From NCBI RefSeq assembly GCF_001434275.1, contig NZ_AZEZ01000099.1, positions 1 to 64,000 on the forward strand: a stretch of 64,000 nt of DNA, given 5' to 3'. The notes under the pieces were generated by a model. That model had not been told where the DNA came from. It saw nothing but the letters and a program-made list of their open reading frames with translations, and searched no databases. Positions 9,075-17,953 of the stretch are shown here, one piece after another. Every line of letters begins with the position of its first letter. Position 1 is the first letter of the stretch. The position numbers and the translations under genes were made by a program. The stretch is from Companilactobacillus mindensis DSM 14500. GTDB lineage: Bacteria; Bacillota; Bacilli; Lactobacillales; Lactobacillaceae.

Positions 9075-10410
9075 TATCGCTTTTGTTTACTTTACTAACT
9101 ATTAGACCTATCACTAAACCAACTACTGCTGGAACTACCCAACCCAAACTGAGTTGTGCCAATGGCAAATAGTTATTCCAACTTAAAATTTCTTGAACGA
9201 AGCCAGTCTGTTTTAAAGCACTTGGCAAAGCATCCAATCCAGCAAACAAGGCTGGGATCACTGTGAACAAAGTCGTAATATTATAGATCCACTTAGAATC
9301 GCCAATCAATGGTTCCAAAACGGCAATGATGATCAAGACCATTGCCAACGGATACAAGAACATCAAAACTGGCGTTGAATAGTTGATTAATCTAGTCAAA
9401 CCAATATTGGCTACTAAAAATGACAAACCACTGGCAAAAATCAAAACCCACTGATAATTAAACTTAGGAAACATCTCTTTGGCTGTCTCACCGAAAGCCG
9501 ACGTCAAGCCAATCGAGGTTTTCAAACAAGCAATAATAGCTATCAAAGCTAACAATAAACTACCAAATGAACCAAAGTAGTAATTGAACACTTGAGCCAA
9601 AGTCACGCCACCATTGGCTGCCAGCGGCAATTTATTGACACTCATCGTTCCAATCAGAGCTAAGAAAGCGTAGATAATTCCCATCAAAACCACACTGATC
9701 AAGCCTGAACGGATCGTATCCTTAGCAATTTGACCGGGATGTTTAACGCCTAGTGATTTGATCGTATCGATCACGACAACTCCAAAGGCCAACGAAGCTA
9801 AAGCGTCCATCGTATTATAGCCTTCTGTAAATCCGGTCAAGACTGGTGATTTCACATATTGTCCGTGCGGAGCAACATTTAAACTCCCCATTGGTTTGAT
9901 AAAGGCCGTTACAACCAATATCCCCAACAATACCAAGAAAATTGGCGTTAACCACTTGCCAACATAAGTCATTAACTTACTTGGCTTTCTAGCTAATAAA
10001 ATAGTTACGATAAAGAAAATAGCCGAAAAGATCAGCAAAACCATTTTTTGACTGCCACGTCCGACAAACGGAGCTATTCCTAGTTGAAACGAAATCGTTG
10101 CTAACCGGGGAATCGCAAAGAATGGTCCCATCGTTAAATACAGCAAAATCGTAAATCCATAAGCGTAAGGACGATTCACTTTGCCCGCCAAGTCGAAAAC
10201 ACTGTTGGAGCCGGTCATCCCCATACTGGCTACACCTAAAAGTGGCAAGCCTACCCCGGTGATCAACAGTCCAATAATAGCGTAAAAGACGTTGCTACCG
10301 GCTTGTTGACCTAAGAAGACTGGAAAAATCAGATTACCAGCACCGAAAAACAGTCCAAACAACATTGATCCGATAAAGAATAAATTTCTCCACGTTAATT
10401 TTTCATTCAT
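9055..10410 (-). CDS. brnQ: Branched-chain amino acid:cation symporter BrnQ
   Basis: A 451-residue LIVCS-family carrier with about twelve hydrophobic segments. The N-terminal signature LFFGAGNLIFPVFLGQQAG near residues 20-38 is characteristic of BrnQ, which imports leucine, isoleucine and valine with Na+ or H+. The ATG follows GAGAGTG. It is a single-gene unit between two terminators. No CodY-like box was recognised upstream by eye. Confidence 0.93.
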   Translation of the reverse strand: MNEKLTWRNLFFIGSMLFGLFFGAGNLIFPVFLGQQAGSNVFYAIIGLLITGVGLPLLGVASMGMTGSNSVFDLAGKVNRPYAYGFTILLYLTMGPFFAIPRLATISFQLGIAPFVGRGSQKMVLLIFSAIFFIVTILLARKPSKLMTYVGKWLTPIFLVLLGILVVTAFIKPMGSLNVAPHGQYVKSPVLTGFTEGYNTMDALASLAFGVVVIDTIKSLGVKHPGQIAKDTIRSGLISVVLMGIIYAFLALIGTMSVNKLPLAANGGVTLAQVFNYYFGSFGSLLLALIAIIACLKTSIGLTSAFGETAKEMFPKFNYQWVLIFASGLSFLVANIGLTRLINYSTPVLMFLYPLAMVLIIIAVLEPLIGDSKWIYNITTLFTVIPALFAGLDALPSALKQTGFVQEILSWNNYLPLAQLSLGWVVPAVVGLVIGLIVSKVNKSDIKTGLE

Positions 10411-10500
10411 TTATTTATTTCACTCTCTTATTTTTGCATAAAGTCCATCTAAATATAATAAGCGAGTAACTGCTTCCATGACAACTAATTAGACAAAAAA

Positions 10501-10533
10501 AATAGAACTAATCCAAAATGGATCAATTCTATT
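10501..10533. terminator. Bidirectional terminator downstream of GH73 gene
   Basis: AATAGAA...GGATCAATTCTATT hairpin flanked by an A-run on the left and TTTTTTT on the right. It ends the minus-strand GH73 transcript just past its stop at 10545. Confidence 0.75.
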
Positions 10534-10544
10534 TTTTTATTGCA

Positions 10545-11558
10545 TTAAGCTAGATAAGTATCTTCAACCCATTCAGTTGTAGCAACACGGTAATATGTGT
10601 GACCATTGTATGTCCGTGTTTGATCAGTGTACCAAGGTGTGTTATTTGCCAAGGCACGGTTACCGATCAATGAAGTTGAGCCGTCACTGTTAAATGAAAC
10701 TAATCTAACGTATGAAGCGTTAGGATTGTTAACAGTAATACTGTGGTTGTTTGTTTGTGAACTACCATTTGTTTCGGCACTGCCACTAGCATTGTCGTAT
10801 TGAGTCAAGTTGTATGTTTGGATCAAGTTGTTCAATGAAGATGCATAGTTAGGTGCTGTGGCATATCTACCTTGCAACCAAGCAGTAGCGTCCTTGTATG
10901 AACTTGTGTTTTCTTTCCATGTACCACTGTAATAACTTGAATTCCATGAAACACCGTTGCGCAATTTGTTACCATTGTCAGCAAATGATTCGTAGTAGCT
11001 TGGGTACTTTCTGAAGTTAGCATTGATTGTGTACCAACCGGCTGAAGCACTCCATTCGGCTGTAGGCATAGTTACGTATGAACCGTTGTAATCACCCTTG
11101 ATACCAAACAAATTGTGACCTTGAGTAGCTAGAGTAGATGTACCCCAAGCACTTTCAAGGATAGCTTGTGCCAACATAACAGAAGTATAAACACCATATT
11201 GATTAGCAGCTTTTCGAGCCATTGGTACAGCAGAGTTCAAGAAAGCTTGTTGTTGAGCTGATGTGATTCCTGAAGCTGCTTGAATAATTGCAGTAGTATT
11301 TGAAGCAGTTGCTGAAGTTTCACTAGCTGCTTGAACAGTAGCTGAGTTAGCAACAGTTGTATCAGCCTTTTTTACGTCTGATCCGGCAATGATGTTTGAT
11401 TTGTTATCTTGTGATTTATTACTTACTTGTTCTGTACTTGTTTGAGATGTAGCTGAGTCTGCATCATTAGTTGTAGCAGCTGATACTACTGAAGGAGCAG
11501 CAGTTGCGGCTAAAGTGCTAAGTACTAAAGCACTAGTGAGTAGAGTTTTTTTAGACAT
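10545..11558 (-). CDS. Secreted GH73 N-acetylglucosaminidase (autolysin)
   Basis: A 337-residue exported peptidoglycan hydrolase. Residues 1-28 form a signal peptide (KK, a hydrophobic core, then VVSAA). Residues ~29-100 are a Ser/Thr/Ala/Gln-rich linker. Residues ~100-255 are a GH73 lysozyme-like domain, with the presumed catalytic glutamate in AQAILESAWG (Glu135) and the family segments GHNLFGIKG and ATAPNYASSLNNLI. The last ~65 residues (YVRLVSFNSDGS, then WYTDQTRTYNGHTYYRVA) resemble the SLAP/SH3-like wall-attachment modules of lactobacilli. It cleaves glycan strands and probably helps cell separation. The 5' region is long and unusual (see 11559-11937). Confidence 0.9.
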   Translation of the reverse strand: MSKKTLLTSALVLSTLAATAAPSVVSAATTNDADSATSQTSTEQVSNKSQDNKSNIIAGSDVKKADTTVANSATVQAASETSATASNTTAIIQAASGITSAQQQAFLNSAVPMARKAANQYGVYTSVMLAQAILESAWGTSTLATQGHNLFGIKGDYNGSYVTMPTAEWSASAGWYTINANFRKYPSYYESFADNGNKLRNGVSWNSSYYSGTWKENTSSYKDATAWLQGRYATAPNYASSLNNLIQTYNLTQYDNASGSAETNGSSQTNNHSITVNNPNASYVRLVSFNSDGSTSLIGNRALANNTPWYTDQTRTYNGHTYYRVATTEWVEDTYLA

Positions 11559-11937
11559 AGAATGGTTTCCCCTTAATAAATAATCTAGTTATAGACTACT
11601 ATTTAAAAAAAGTAGTTTCAATAAAACTCGGATTTTGTAACAAGAATTAAACATTCGAAAATAAATTGTAATTTTTTGTCTCTTGACTTAAAGAATTCCT
11701 TAAGAATCTAAAGAATTCTTATCATTAAATAATAGTTATATTCTTTTTTTAAGGCTTTTTTCCTTATCAAATTGAATAACTATTTTGACTTAATATTTAA
11801 AGAATAATTGGTAGTTTGAATTATTTTTTCATTAATCGTTTAAAATCCCCTGCTGTCACGCGTTTCGAGCCTTATTGAACGTTTCCTTAGGCCTCCTTTT
11901 AATTGTGAGTTTTTACACTACCAACAAAATTTTACAA
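11559..11937. other. Long AT-rich 5' region of the GH73 gene with a GC-richer island
   Basis: No gene is seen in this interval. Read on the minus strand, the part at about 11842-11905 is clearly richer in G and C than its surroundings. It contains AAAAGGAGGCC, then GCCT...AGGC pairing, then GAAACGCGTGACAGCAGGGG. Nearer the gene are the repeated blocks AAAGAATTC (twice, about 11691 and 11710) and a CTACT...AGTAG hairpin. No known riboswitch was matched. It could be a long leader or a separate small RNA. Confidence 0.4.
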
Positions 11938-11962
11938 TAAAAAAAACCGCTATTCAGCGATT
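11938..11962 (-). terminator. Terminator of prfC
   Basis: On the minus strand AATCGCT-GAAT-AGCGGTT is followed by a run of T. It begins directly past the prfC stop codon. Confidence 0.75.
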
Positions 11963-11964
11963 TC

Positions 11965-13542
11965 CTATAATTTTGAACTTAACTTAACATCTGGATATTT
12001 ACTTACAAACCAGTTCTCAGCAAATTTATTTTCAAATAAGAACAATGGCTTATCATCCAAATCTTTCACAAGCATATTTCTAGTTGAAGACATCGATTGA
12101 TCAAGTTGTTCTGGGTCGACCCAACGAGCAATTCTTGAGCCGATTGGTTTCATAATAACATCACAGTTATATTCGTTCTTCATTCTGAATTGGAAGACTT
12201 CAAATTGTAGTTGACCAACGGCACCTAAGATGTAGTCGTTAGTTGTGTATTTCTTGTACAACTGAACGGCACCTTCTTGAACTAGTTGTTGCATTCCCTT
12301 GTGGAAGGATTTTTGTTTCATAACGTTTTTAGCTTGAACTTCCATGAACATTTCGGGAGTAAATTGTGGCAAATCTTCGAATTGAACGGCCTTTTTACCA
12401 GAATAGATCGTATCGCCAATTTGGAAATTACCCGTATCGTACAAACCAACAATATCTCCAGCTACGGCTGTCTTAACAGTTTCTCTTTGGTCAGACATGA
12501 ACTCAGTCGCATTGTTCAAACGCATCACTTTGCCGGTCCGATTCAAGGTAACATCCATTCCTCGAACGAATTCACCGGAACAAATTCTGACGAAAGCAAT
12601 TCTATCACGGTGATTAGGGTTCATATTAGCTTGGATCTTGAAGACGAACGCTGAAAATTCAGGATCATCTGGTTTAACAACTTCATCACTATCTTGTTCC
12701 TTATGCGCAGCTGGAGCTGGAGCCATATCCAAAAAGCTGTTCAAGAAGGTTTCAACTCCGAAGTTTGTCAAAGCTGAACCAAAGAAGACAGGTGTTTGAT
12801 TACCAGCCATGATCTTTTTCAAGTCAAATTGATTACCAGCTTCTTTGATCAAATCAACTTCACCAAGAGCTTGTTCGTAAACACTCTCATCTTCGATTGG
12901 ATTGTGTTCAGCCAATTGGCCATCCTTGTTCAATGGTAAGAAGCGGTCGTCGCCATCTTTTCGGTAAAGTTCCAAACGGCTGTTACGAATATCGTATAAC
13001 CCTTTTAGTTCCTTACCCATACCAATAGGCCAGTTCATAGCACAGCCTTCGATATTGAGCAGTTCTTCAAGTTCAGCGATCAGATCCAACGGATCACGAC
13101 CATCACGGTCCAATTTGTTCATGAAAGTGAAGATAGGAATACCACGTTTTTTAACAACCTTAAATAATTTCTTAGTTTGTGGTTCGATACCTTTGGCCGA
13201 GTCGATAACCATGACAGCCGCATCAACCGCCATCAAAGTACGGTAAGTATCTTCAGAGAAATCTTCGTGTCCTGGGGTATCCAAAATGTTGATATCCTTG
13301 TCACGATAGTGGAATTGCATAACTGAACTGGTAACGGAAATACCACGTTTCTTTTCGATCTCCATCCAGTCAGATGTAGCAAATTGACCAGACTTCTTAG
13401 CTTTAACAGTACCAGCGGAACGAATAACTCCACCAAAATAAAGCATTTGTTCTGTAATTGTTGTCTTACCAGCATCCGGGTGAGAGATGATGGCAAAGGT
13501 TCTACGTTTGTTTACTTCTTGTTCTAATTGTTTTTGATCCAT
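11965..13542 (-). CDS. prfC: Peptide chain release factor 3
   Basis: A 525-residue translational GTPase that recycles RF1 and RF2 from the ribosome after termination. GTPase motifs are [13 protein letters not shown] near residue 20, [12 protein letters not shown] near 88 and NKLDRDGRD near 142. Length matches the family. The ATG has no Shine-Dalgarno within the normal distance: the only strong site, GGAGG, lies about 40 bases upstream and serves a 10-codon reading frame that ends two bases before this ATG, so coupled re-initiation is possible. Confidence 0.95.
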   Translation of the reverse strand: MDQKQLEQEVNKRRTFAIISHPDAGKTTITEQMLYFGGVIRSAGTVKAKKSGQFATSDWMEIEKKRGISVTSSVMQFHYRDKDINILDTPGHEDFSEDTYRTLMAVDAAVMVIDSAKGIEPQTKKLFKVVKKRGIPIFTFMNKLDRDGRDPLDLIAELEELLNIEGCAMNWPIGMGKELKGLYDIRNSRLELYRKDGDDRFLPLNKDGQLAEHNPIEDESVYEQALGEVDLIKEAGNQFDLKKIMAGNQTPVFFGSALTNFGVETFLNSFLDMAPAPAAHKEQDSDEVVKPDDPEFSAFVFKIQANMNPNHRDRIAFVRICSGEFVRGMDVTLNRTGKVMRLNNATEFMSDQRETVKTAVAGDIVGLYDTGNFQIGDTIYSGKKAVQFEDLPQFTPEMFMEVQAKNVMKQKSFHKGMQQLVQEGAVQLYKKYTTNDYILGAVGQLQFEVFQFRMKNEYNCDVIMKPIGSRIARWVDPEQLDQSMSSTRNMLVKDLDDKPLFLFENKFAENWFVSKYPDVKLSSKL

Positions 13543-13544
13543 TT

Positions 13545-13577
13545 TTATTTAAGTGCTTGCAAATTTCTTTGGAACAC
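13545..13577 (-). CDS. Possible 10-codon leader ORF before prfC
   Basis: Reading on the minus strand, GGAGG (13582-13586) and four bases precede GTG, then TTC CAA AGA AAT TTG CAA GCA CTT AAA and TAA. The stop is followed by AA and the prfC ATG. The frame, the Shine-Dalgarno sequence and the two-base gap are seen directly. That it is translated, or that prfC depends on it, is inference; the four-base spacing is short. Confidence 0.3.
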   Translation of the reverse strand: MFQRNLQALK

Positions 13578-13666
13578 TTTTCCTCCATATATAAGTAAAA
13601 ATTCAATATTGGATATATCAGGTAATATATTTACAACATAATTTTCCTCGAAAAAAAAGAAATACA

Positions 13667-15019
13667 TCAGTATTCCTTTTTGTACATGTTAGTAGTTACA
13701 TTCTTTAATTTGTCGTCTGGAACGGTCACGATAACATTTTCGATTCGTGAACCATTCAACTCACCAGATGTAATTACAATGCCATCATCTAGTTTAAACG
13801 ATTTGGGATGTTTTGCATCAGGTATTTCACCGATATTCATAATTAAATAACCGGCGATCGTATCGACATCGTCAACTTTGATTTCTTCTTCAAACAGATC
13901 ATCAAAATCTTCGATTGTCATCAAACCAGTAACTGAGAACTTGTTGGCTCCCAATCTTTGGAAATTCTTGGTTACGTCATCGTACTCATCATCGATCTCA
14001 CCGACGATTTCTTCCAAGATATCTTCGATCGTAGCTAACCCAACGATTCCACCATATTCATCAACGACCATGGCGATCTGTGTTTGGGTACTACGCATCT
14101 TTACTAATAAACTATCAATATTAGTAGCTTCAGGAACGAACAATGGCTCCTTCATCAAGCTCTTGAGGCTGATATTTTCAAAACCAACTTCACGGGACTT
14201 CTTCAATAAGTCCTTGATATGAATAATACCGATAATATTATCCTTGTCGCCACCATAAATAGGAATTCTTGAATATGGTTGGTTCAAGATAGCATCGATG
14301 TTTTCATCGACCGAATCATTGATATCGATCATAAAAGTATCGGTTCTAGGAACCATTATTTCTCGCGCTGTTTTGTCGCCAAAGCGGATAATTCCTTGAA
14401 GCATTTGGTACTCATCCGAATTGATCGAACCATTATTCCGCGACTTTCGTAAGGTCGCAATCATTTCGTTACGAGTTGTTGGCTCGTCCTTTTGGCTGAA
14501 ATCGATCGGTGTGATCTTCATCAGACCAATGATCGTGATATTCAACAACCAGACGAACGGTTTTAATAACCAACCGAACAATCCAATCAATGGTTGTGTA
14601 AAACTTGCCACTTCATATGGGCGTTGTAACGCTACTCTTTTGGGATATAATTCTCCCAAAACCAAAGTGATAAACGACAAAACTATCGTTATGACCACAA
14701 TGGACACTTCCCGGCTACCAGGAAAACTTCCCATCAAATTTTCCAAACCTGCACTCAAAGTCGTTGCGGCACTGGCAGATGATAAGAAACCTGCCAAAGT
14801 GATTGCCACTTGGATCGTTGATAAGAATTTGTTTGGTTCATTGATCAATTGTAAGATTTTCTTGGCTTTCTTGCTACTTTTAGCCTTCTCCTCAACCGAC
14901 GTTTTATTTAAAGAAACAATCGCCATTTCGCCGGCTGCAAAAAATGCATTCAACATTGTTAAAACAATTATTAAAATCAGCTGTCCGGACAGCGACGCTC
15001 CAGAAGAGTCACCACTCAT
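13667..15019 (-). CDS. CNNM/CorC-type membrane protein with CBS pair (HlyC family)
   Basis: A 450-residue protein. Residues ~10-195 form the DUF21/CNNM membrane domain with four hydrophobic segments and the conserved LVLGELYPKR near 118. Residues ~205-330 are two CBS motifs (REIMVPRTDTFMID, then MAMVVDEYGGIVGLATIEDI-like sequence). Residues ~345-435 are the C-terminal CorC/HlyC transporter-associated domain. The family is linked to Mg2+ or Co2+ efflux; it was formerly called hemolysin. The ATG follows an AGAGAG site. It is a single gene, divergent from the small membrane protein at 15150. Confidence 0.9.
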   Translation of the reverse strand: MSGDSSGASLSGQLILIIVLTMLNAFFAAGEMAIVSLNKTSVEEKAKSSKKAKKILQLINEPNKFLSTIQVAITLAGFLSSASAATTLSAGLENLMGSFPGSREVSIVVITIVLSFITLVLGELYPKRVALQRPYEVASFTQPLIGLFGWLLKPFVWLLNITIIGLMKITPIDFSQKDEPTTRNEMIATLRKSRNNGSINSDEYQMLQGIIRFGDKTAREIMVPRTDTFMIDINDSVDENIDAILNQPYSRIPIYGGDKDNIIGIIHIKDLLKKSREVGFENISLKSLMKEPLFVPEATNIDSLLVKMRSTQTQIAMVVDEYGGIVGLATIEDILEEIVGEIDDEYDDVTKNFQRLGANKFSVTGLMTIEDFDDLFEEEIKVDDVDTIAGYLIMNIGEIPDAKHPKSFKLDDGIVITSGELNGSRIENVIVTVPDDKLKNVTTNMYKKEY

Positions 15020-15149
15020 TTAACTCGCACTCTCTTTCATTAGTAAAATTAGAATAGAAACAAAACAATTATAACAGGTGTTAATGTATTCAACAATAAG
15101 GCTTTTTAATGCTAAAATAAGAATATCAGTATATAGGGAGTATTCTAAT

Positions 15150-15611
15150 ATGTCTAATAAAAAAATTGCTGTGATCTACCTACTCTTCTTTATCATTCCT
15201 TATGTTCTCTGTTTATCGATCATTGGGGTCTCATATAACTCACTCGTCTTGCACGCACTGACATGGAGAATTATCGTCGGTGGCATCGTGGGCGCCTTTG
15301 GAATGTTTGCGGTCAAAGTTATCGCTCAACGTCCAGTTTTGATCATGTATCGTAGTTCGACACGTAAAATCTTAAAGAGCTTGCTGAACTTCTTTATTCT
15401 TGAACGTAGCAAAGTAGTTATCGGAGCCAATTTGGCAGTCGACTTCTGTCTGTCGATGTTAAGTATTTACTTAGTTGCTAAGTTCATGCCACTAACGATC
15501 GTTTTGGGTAGAACGCTTGGCTGGTTGGTACTTGTTTTAGTGATATCACTGACATTGGCCTCATATTTGGAATTCGAATCATTATCGATTTATACAGAAA
15601 AAAAGAAATAA
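15150..15611 (+). CDS. Small integral membrane protein, unknown function
   Basis: 153 residues starting MSNKKIAVIYLLFF. ATG 15150 is preferred over the upstream in-frame ATG at 15078 because TAGGGAG lies just before it and the hydrophobic part starts right after it. Four hydrophobic segments are visible (about 6-27, 38-56, 88-110 and 118-140), with a basic loop in the middle (RSSTRKILKSL). I do not recognise the family. It lies between the CNNM gene (divergent) and the cysteine-type ABC operon, whose promoter begins four bases after its stop. Confidence 0.75.
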   Translation: MSNKKIAVIYLLFFIIPYVLCLSIIGVSYNSLVLHALTWRIIVGGIVGAFGMFAVKVIAQRPVLIMYRSSTRKILKSLLNFFILERSKVVIGANLAVDFCLSMLSIYLVAKFMPLTIVLGRTLGWLVLVLVISLTLASYLEFESLSIYTEKKK

Positions 15612-15614
15612 ACC

Positions 15615-15643
15615 TTGACTTCTCAAATTTTTAATTGTAAATT
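15615..15643 (+). promoter_or_regulatory. Promoter of the Cys leader / ABC operon, with overlapping inverted repeat
   Basis: TTGACT (15615-15620), a 17-base spacer and TAAATT (15638-15643) form a plausible sigma-A promoter. A perfect 10-base inverted repeat, TCTCAAATTT (15621-15630) and AAATTTGAGA (15639-15648), covers the spacer and -10. It has no T-run, so it looks more like an operator than a terminator. Transcription would begin near 15650, directly before the leader peptide ribosome site. Confidence 0.55.
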
Positions 15644-15674
15644 TGAGACAACTTAATTGCAGGAGGAATCGGAC

Positions 15675-15773
15675 ATGTTGAATTTTAATCAAAAACAAGT
15701 TGAATCATGTTGTTGTGTAGTAATGAACGAACATTACTATACTTTTTCAGCATGTCTAATACCACTCAATTGA
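15675..15773 (+). CDS. Cysteine-rich leader peptide (32 aa)
   Basis: AGGAGG at 15661 leads to ATG 15675 and a 32-codon frame ending TGA. Codons 12-14 are TGT TGT TGT, so residues run ESCCCVVMN, and Cys also occurs at 27. Directly after the Cys codons an 11-base hairpin can form: GTGTAGTAATG 15715-15725 with CATTACTATAC 15732-15742. Downstream is a Rho-independent terminator and then the ABC operon whose binding protein is of the cysteine type. This is the layout of ribosome-mediated attenuation by a leader peptide. Regulation by Cys-tRNA is an inference. Confidence 0.75.
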   Translation: MLNFNQKQVESCCCVVMNEHYYTFSACLIPLN

Positions 15774-15803
15774 TAATCAAGTAGTGAAAACTAAAAACTA
15801 TCA

Positions 15804-15837
15804 AGCGGAGTTGACATTAGTCAGCCCCGCTTTTTTT
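15804..15837 (+). terminator. Attenuator terminator upstream of ABC operon
   Basis: AGCGGAGTTGAC (15804-15815), loop ATTA, GTCAGCCCCGCT (15820-15831) pair over 12 positions with one mismatch and one G-T, followed by seven T. It lies between the Cys leader peptide and the first permease, so full transcription requires readthrough. Upstream, AGTAGTG (15780-15786) can pair with CATTACT (15732-15738), the distal arm of the leader hairpin. Confidence 0.85.
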
Positions 15838-15875
15838 GTGCTTTTAGACCTACTTAGAAGGGAAATACAGGGGAA

Positions 15876-16535
15876 ATGAATTGGGAAATCATTAAACAAA
15901 GTTTACCGATGTTTCAAAAAGGATTCGAGTTAACGCTTTACTTATCACTGGTCGGTATTATCGGTTCGATCATTGTGGGACTGGCTAGTAGCCTAATTAA
16001 ATATTTTAAAATACCGGTCTTACAACGAATCGTTGCTATCTACGTGGAGATTTCACGTAACACACCACTATTGATTCAGTTATTTTTCTTATACTACGCC
16101 TTTCCAGCTATTGGCATTAAAATCAGTGCTCAATTGTGTGGCATTATCGGCTTAATTTTCTTAGGTGGCAGTTACATGGCTTCTGGTTTTACGGGGGGTT
16201 TCAACGGCGTTAAGAAAAATCAAATTGAGTCTGGTAAAGCTATTGGCCTCAATAATTGGCAATTAGCTCGTTATGTGGTCTTTCCACAAGGATTTGCTTT
16301 AAGCGTTCCGGCTCTAGCGGCTAACATCATCTTTTTGATCAAAGAAACATCGATTTTCACCGTCATCGCCATTCCAGAGCTAACTAATACAGCAATGGAT
16401 CTGATTGGACTTTACTACAATTCCAATGAATACTTATTCGTCTTAGTAATTGCTTATGCCATCATCTTGATTCCACTCTCAATTATTTTGACATTTTTAG
16501 AAAAGAGGGTTCGTTATGGCACATTCGGGAATTAA
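15876..16535 (+). CDS. Polar amino acid ABC transporter permease (HisM/GlnP type)
   Basis: A 219-residue inner permease with about five hydrophobic segments. It carries the EAA loop that contacts the ATPase (ESGKAIGLNNWQLARYVVFPQ near residue 117, shown here in part) and ends in an aromatic-basic tail. It is the first full gene after the Cys leader attenuator. GAAGGG upstream serves as the ribosome site. It overlaps the next permease by 20 bases. With the other three genes of the operon it should form a heterodimeric importer; cysteine or cystine is the inferred substrate. Confidence 0.88.
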   Translation: MNWEIIKQSLPMFQKGFELTLYLSLVGIIGSIIVGLASSLIKYFKIPVLQRIVAIYVEISRNTPLLIQLFFLYYAFPAIGIKISAQLCGIIGLIFLGGSYMASGFTGGFNGVKKNQIESGKAIGLNNWQLARYVVFPQGFALSVPALAANIIFLIKETSIFTVIAIPELTNTAMDLIGLYYNSNEYLFVLVIAYAIILIPLSIILTFLEKRVRYGTFGN

Positions 16536-17205
16536 CGTACTATTTGAAGGCACCAACTTCACACGTCTGTTGGGAGGCTTGTGGACTACAGTTCAAATAG
16601 CTGCAGTGGCCATCATTATCGGTCTGATCTTAGGGATTATCTTGGGTGTTTTAAGAACTTTTCATAATCCACTCTTACGCTTAGTTTTGCGCCTGTATTT
16701 AGAGTTTTTCCGGATCGTACCAACGACTGTGCTTCTCTTTTTATTCTATTATATTTTGCCACGGCAAATGAATATCCACTTACCGGGACCACAGATGGCA
16801 ACATTAGTCTTCGCCTTATGGATGGCTGCCGAAATGAGTGATATCGTACGTGGAGCCTTGATCTCCGTACCTAAACATCAACGTGAATCAGGCCTGGCAA
16901 TTGGGCTTTCAAGATATCAACTCTATCGTTACATCTTGATTCCACAAGCCTTTACCCTAGAACTACCAGCAACCATCAATTTGATCACCAGAATCATCAA
17001 GACAACTTCTTTATTGATGTTGATCAGCGTAATGGATGTTATCAATATCGGTCAACAAATCATCGAAGCTAACAATCAACATTATCCAACCGGTGTTTTC
17101 TGGGTTTATGGATTAATCTTCCTATTATATTTCTTAATCGACTACCCACTATCTTGGTGGGCCAATCGCTTAGAACAAAAGAGAATGGAGAATATCAATG
17201 ACTGA
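16516..17205 (+). CDS. Polar amino acid ABC transporter permease, second subunit
   Basis: A 229-residue permease of the His/Glu/Gln/Arg/opine family. The N terminus GLWTTVQIAAVAIIIGLILG near residues 20-39 is typical, and the EAA segment RESGLAIGLSRYQLYRYI lies near residue 120. Five hydrophobic stretches can be seen. Its start lies inside the end of the preceding permease and its stop overlaps the ATPase start by eight bases, so the three genes are probably translationally coupled. AAGAGGG lies before the ATG. Confidence 0.88.
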   Translation: MAHSGINVLFEGTNFTRLLGGLWTTVQIAAVAIIIGLILGIILGVLRTFHNPLLRLVLRLYLEFFRIVPTTVLLFLFYYILPRQMNIHLPGPQMATLVFALWMAAEMSDIVRGALISVPKHQRESGLAIGLSRYQLYRYILIPQAFTLELPATINLITRIIKTTSLLMLISVMDVINIGQQIIEANNQHYPTGVFWVYGLIFLLYFLIDYPLSWWANRLEQKRMENIND

Positions 17206-17935
17206 GGTTTTAAAAGTAGAACATTTAGATAAATCCTATCAAAAGCAACCTGTTTTACATGACATTAACTTTTCCATTGCGAAAGGTGAAGTGGTTACCC
17301 TCCTTGGTCCATCTGGATCTGGTAAGAGTACTTTGATCAGAACTTTGAACGGTTTGGAAAAATATCAATCCGGGACAATCACTTTTAATGGAAAGAAAGT
17401 GGTTCCAAATGATAAAAATTGGCAAACCCTTCGGCAAAAAATTGGGATGGTCTTTCAAAGTTATGACCTCTTCCCTAATTTGACCGTCATGGACAATATC
17501 ATCTTAGGACCCACGAAAGTCCAAAAACGTGCTAAAGAAGAAGTTATCGCCCAAGCACGCGCCTTGTTGAAAAAAGTCGACTTGCTTGATTACGAAGATT
17601 CCTACCCTCGACAATTATCCGGTGGACAAAAACAACGTATTGCTATTGTCAGAGCTTTAGCTCTCCATCCTGAATTCATGTTATTTGATGAAGTAACAGC
17701 TTCACTGGATCCAGAAATGGTTCGAGGCGTGTTAAATATCATCCGTGACCTCGCTGACCAAGATGATATGACGATGATCATCGTGACTCACGAAATGGAC
17801 TTTGCTAAACAAGTTGCCGACCGGGTGTTATTTCTCCAAGATGGCAAAATCTTAGAAGATACACCGGGAAATCAGTTCTTCGACCATCCACAAACAACGC
17901 GTGCCAAAGAATTTTTAGAGAGTATGAATTTTTAA
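17198..17935 (+). CDS. Polar amino acid ABC transporter ATP-binding protein
   Basis: A 245-residue ATPase with Walker A GPSGSGKSTLIR near residue 37, Q-loop MVFQSYDLFPNLT near 84, signature LSGGQKQRIAIVRAL near 137 and Walker B FMLFDEVTASLDPE near 158. The usual Walker B LDEP is LFDEVT here, a common variant in this family. The start overlaps the permease. It energises the importer encoded by 15876-18799. Confidence 0.92.
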   Translation: MTEVLKVEHLDKSYQKQPVLHDINFSIAKGEVVTLLGPSGSGKSTLIRTLNGLEKYQSGTITFNGKKVVPNDKNWQTLRQKIGMVFQSYDLFPNLTVMDNIILGPTKVQKRAKEEVIAQARALLKKVDLLDYEDSYPRQLSGGQKQRIAIVRALALHPEFMLFDEVTASLDPEMVRGVLNIIRDLADQDDMTMIIVTHEMDFAKQVADRVLFLQDGKILEDTPGNQFFDHPQTTRAKEFLESMNF

Positions 17936-17953
17936 ATTAAGGGGATTATTATT

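Noticed and set aside
13881-14222. Long plus-strand frames inside the CNNM gene (also 14421-15023)
   Set aside because: They are antisense shadows of a well supported gene; Ser-rich composition reflects the other strand.
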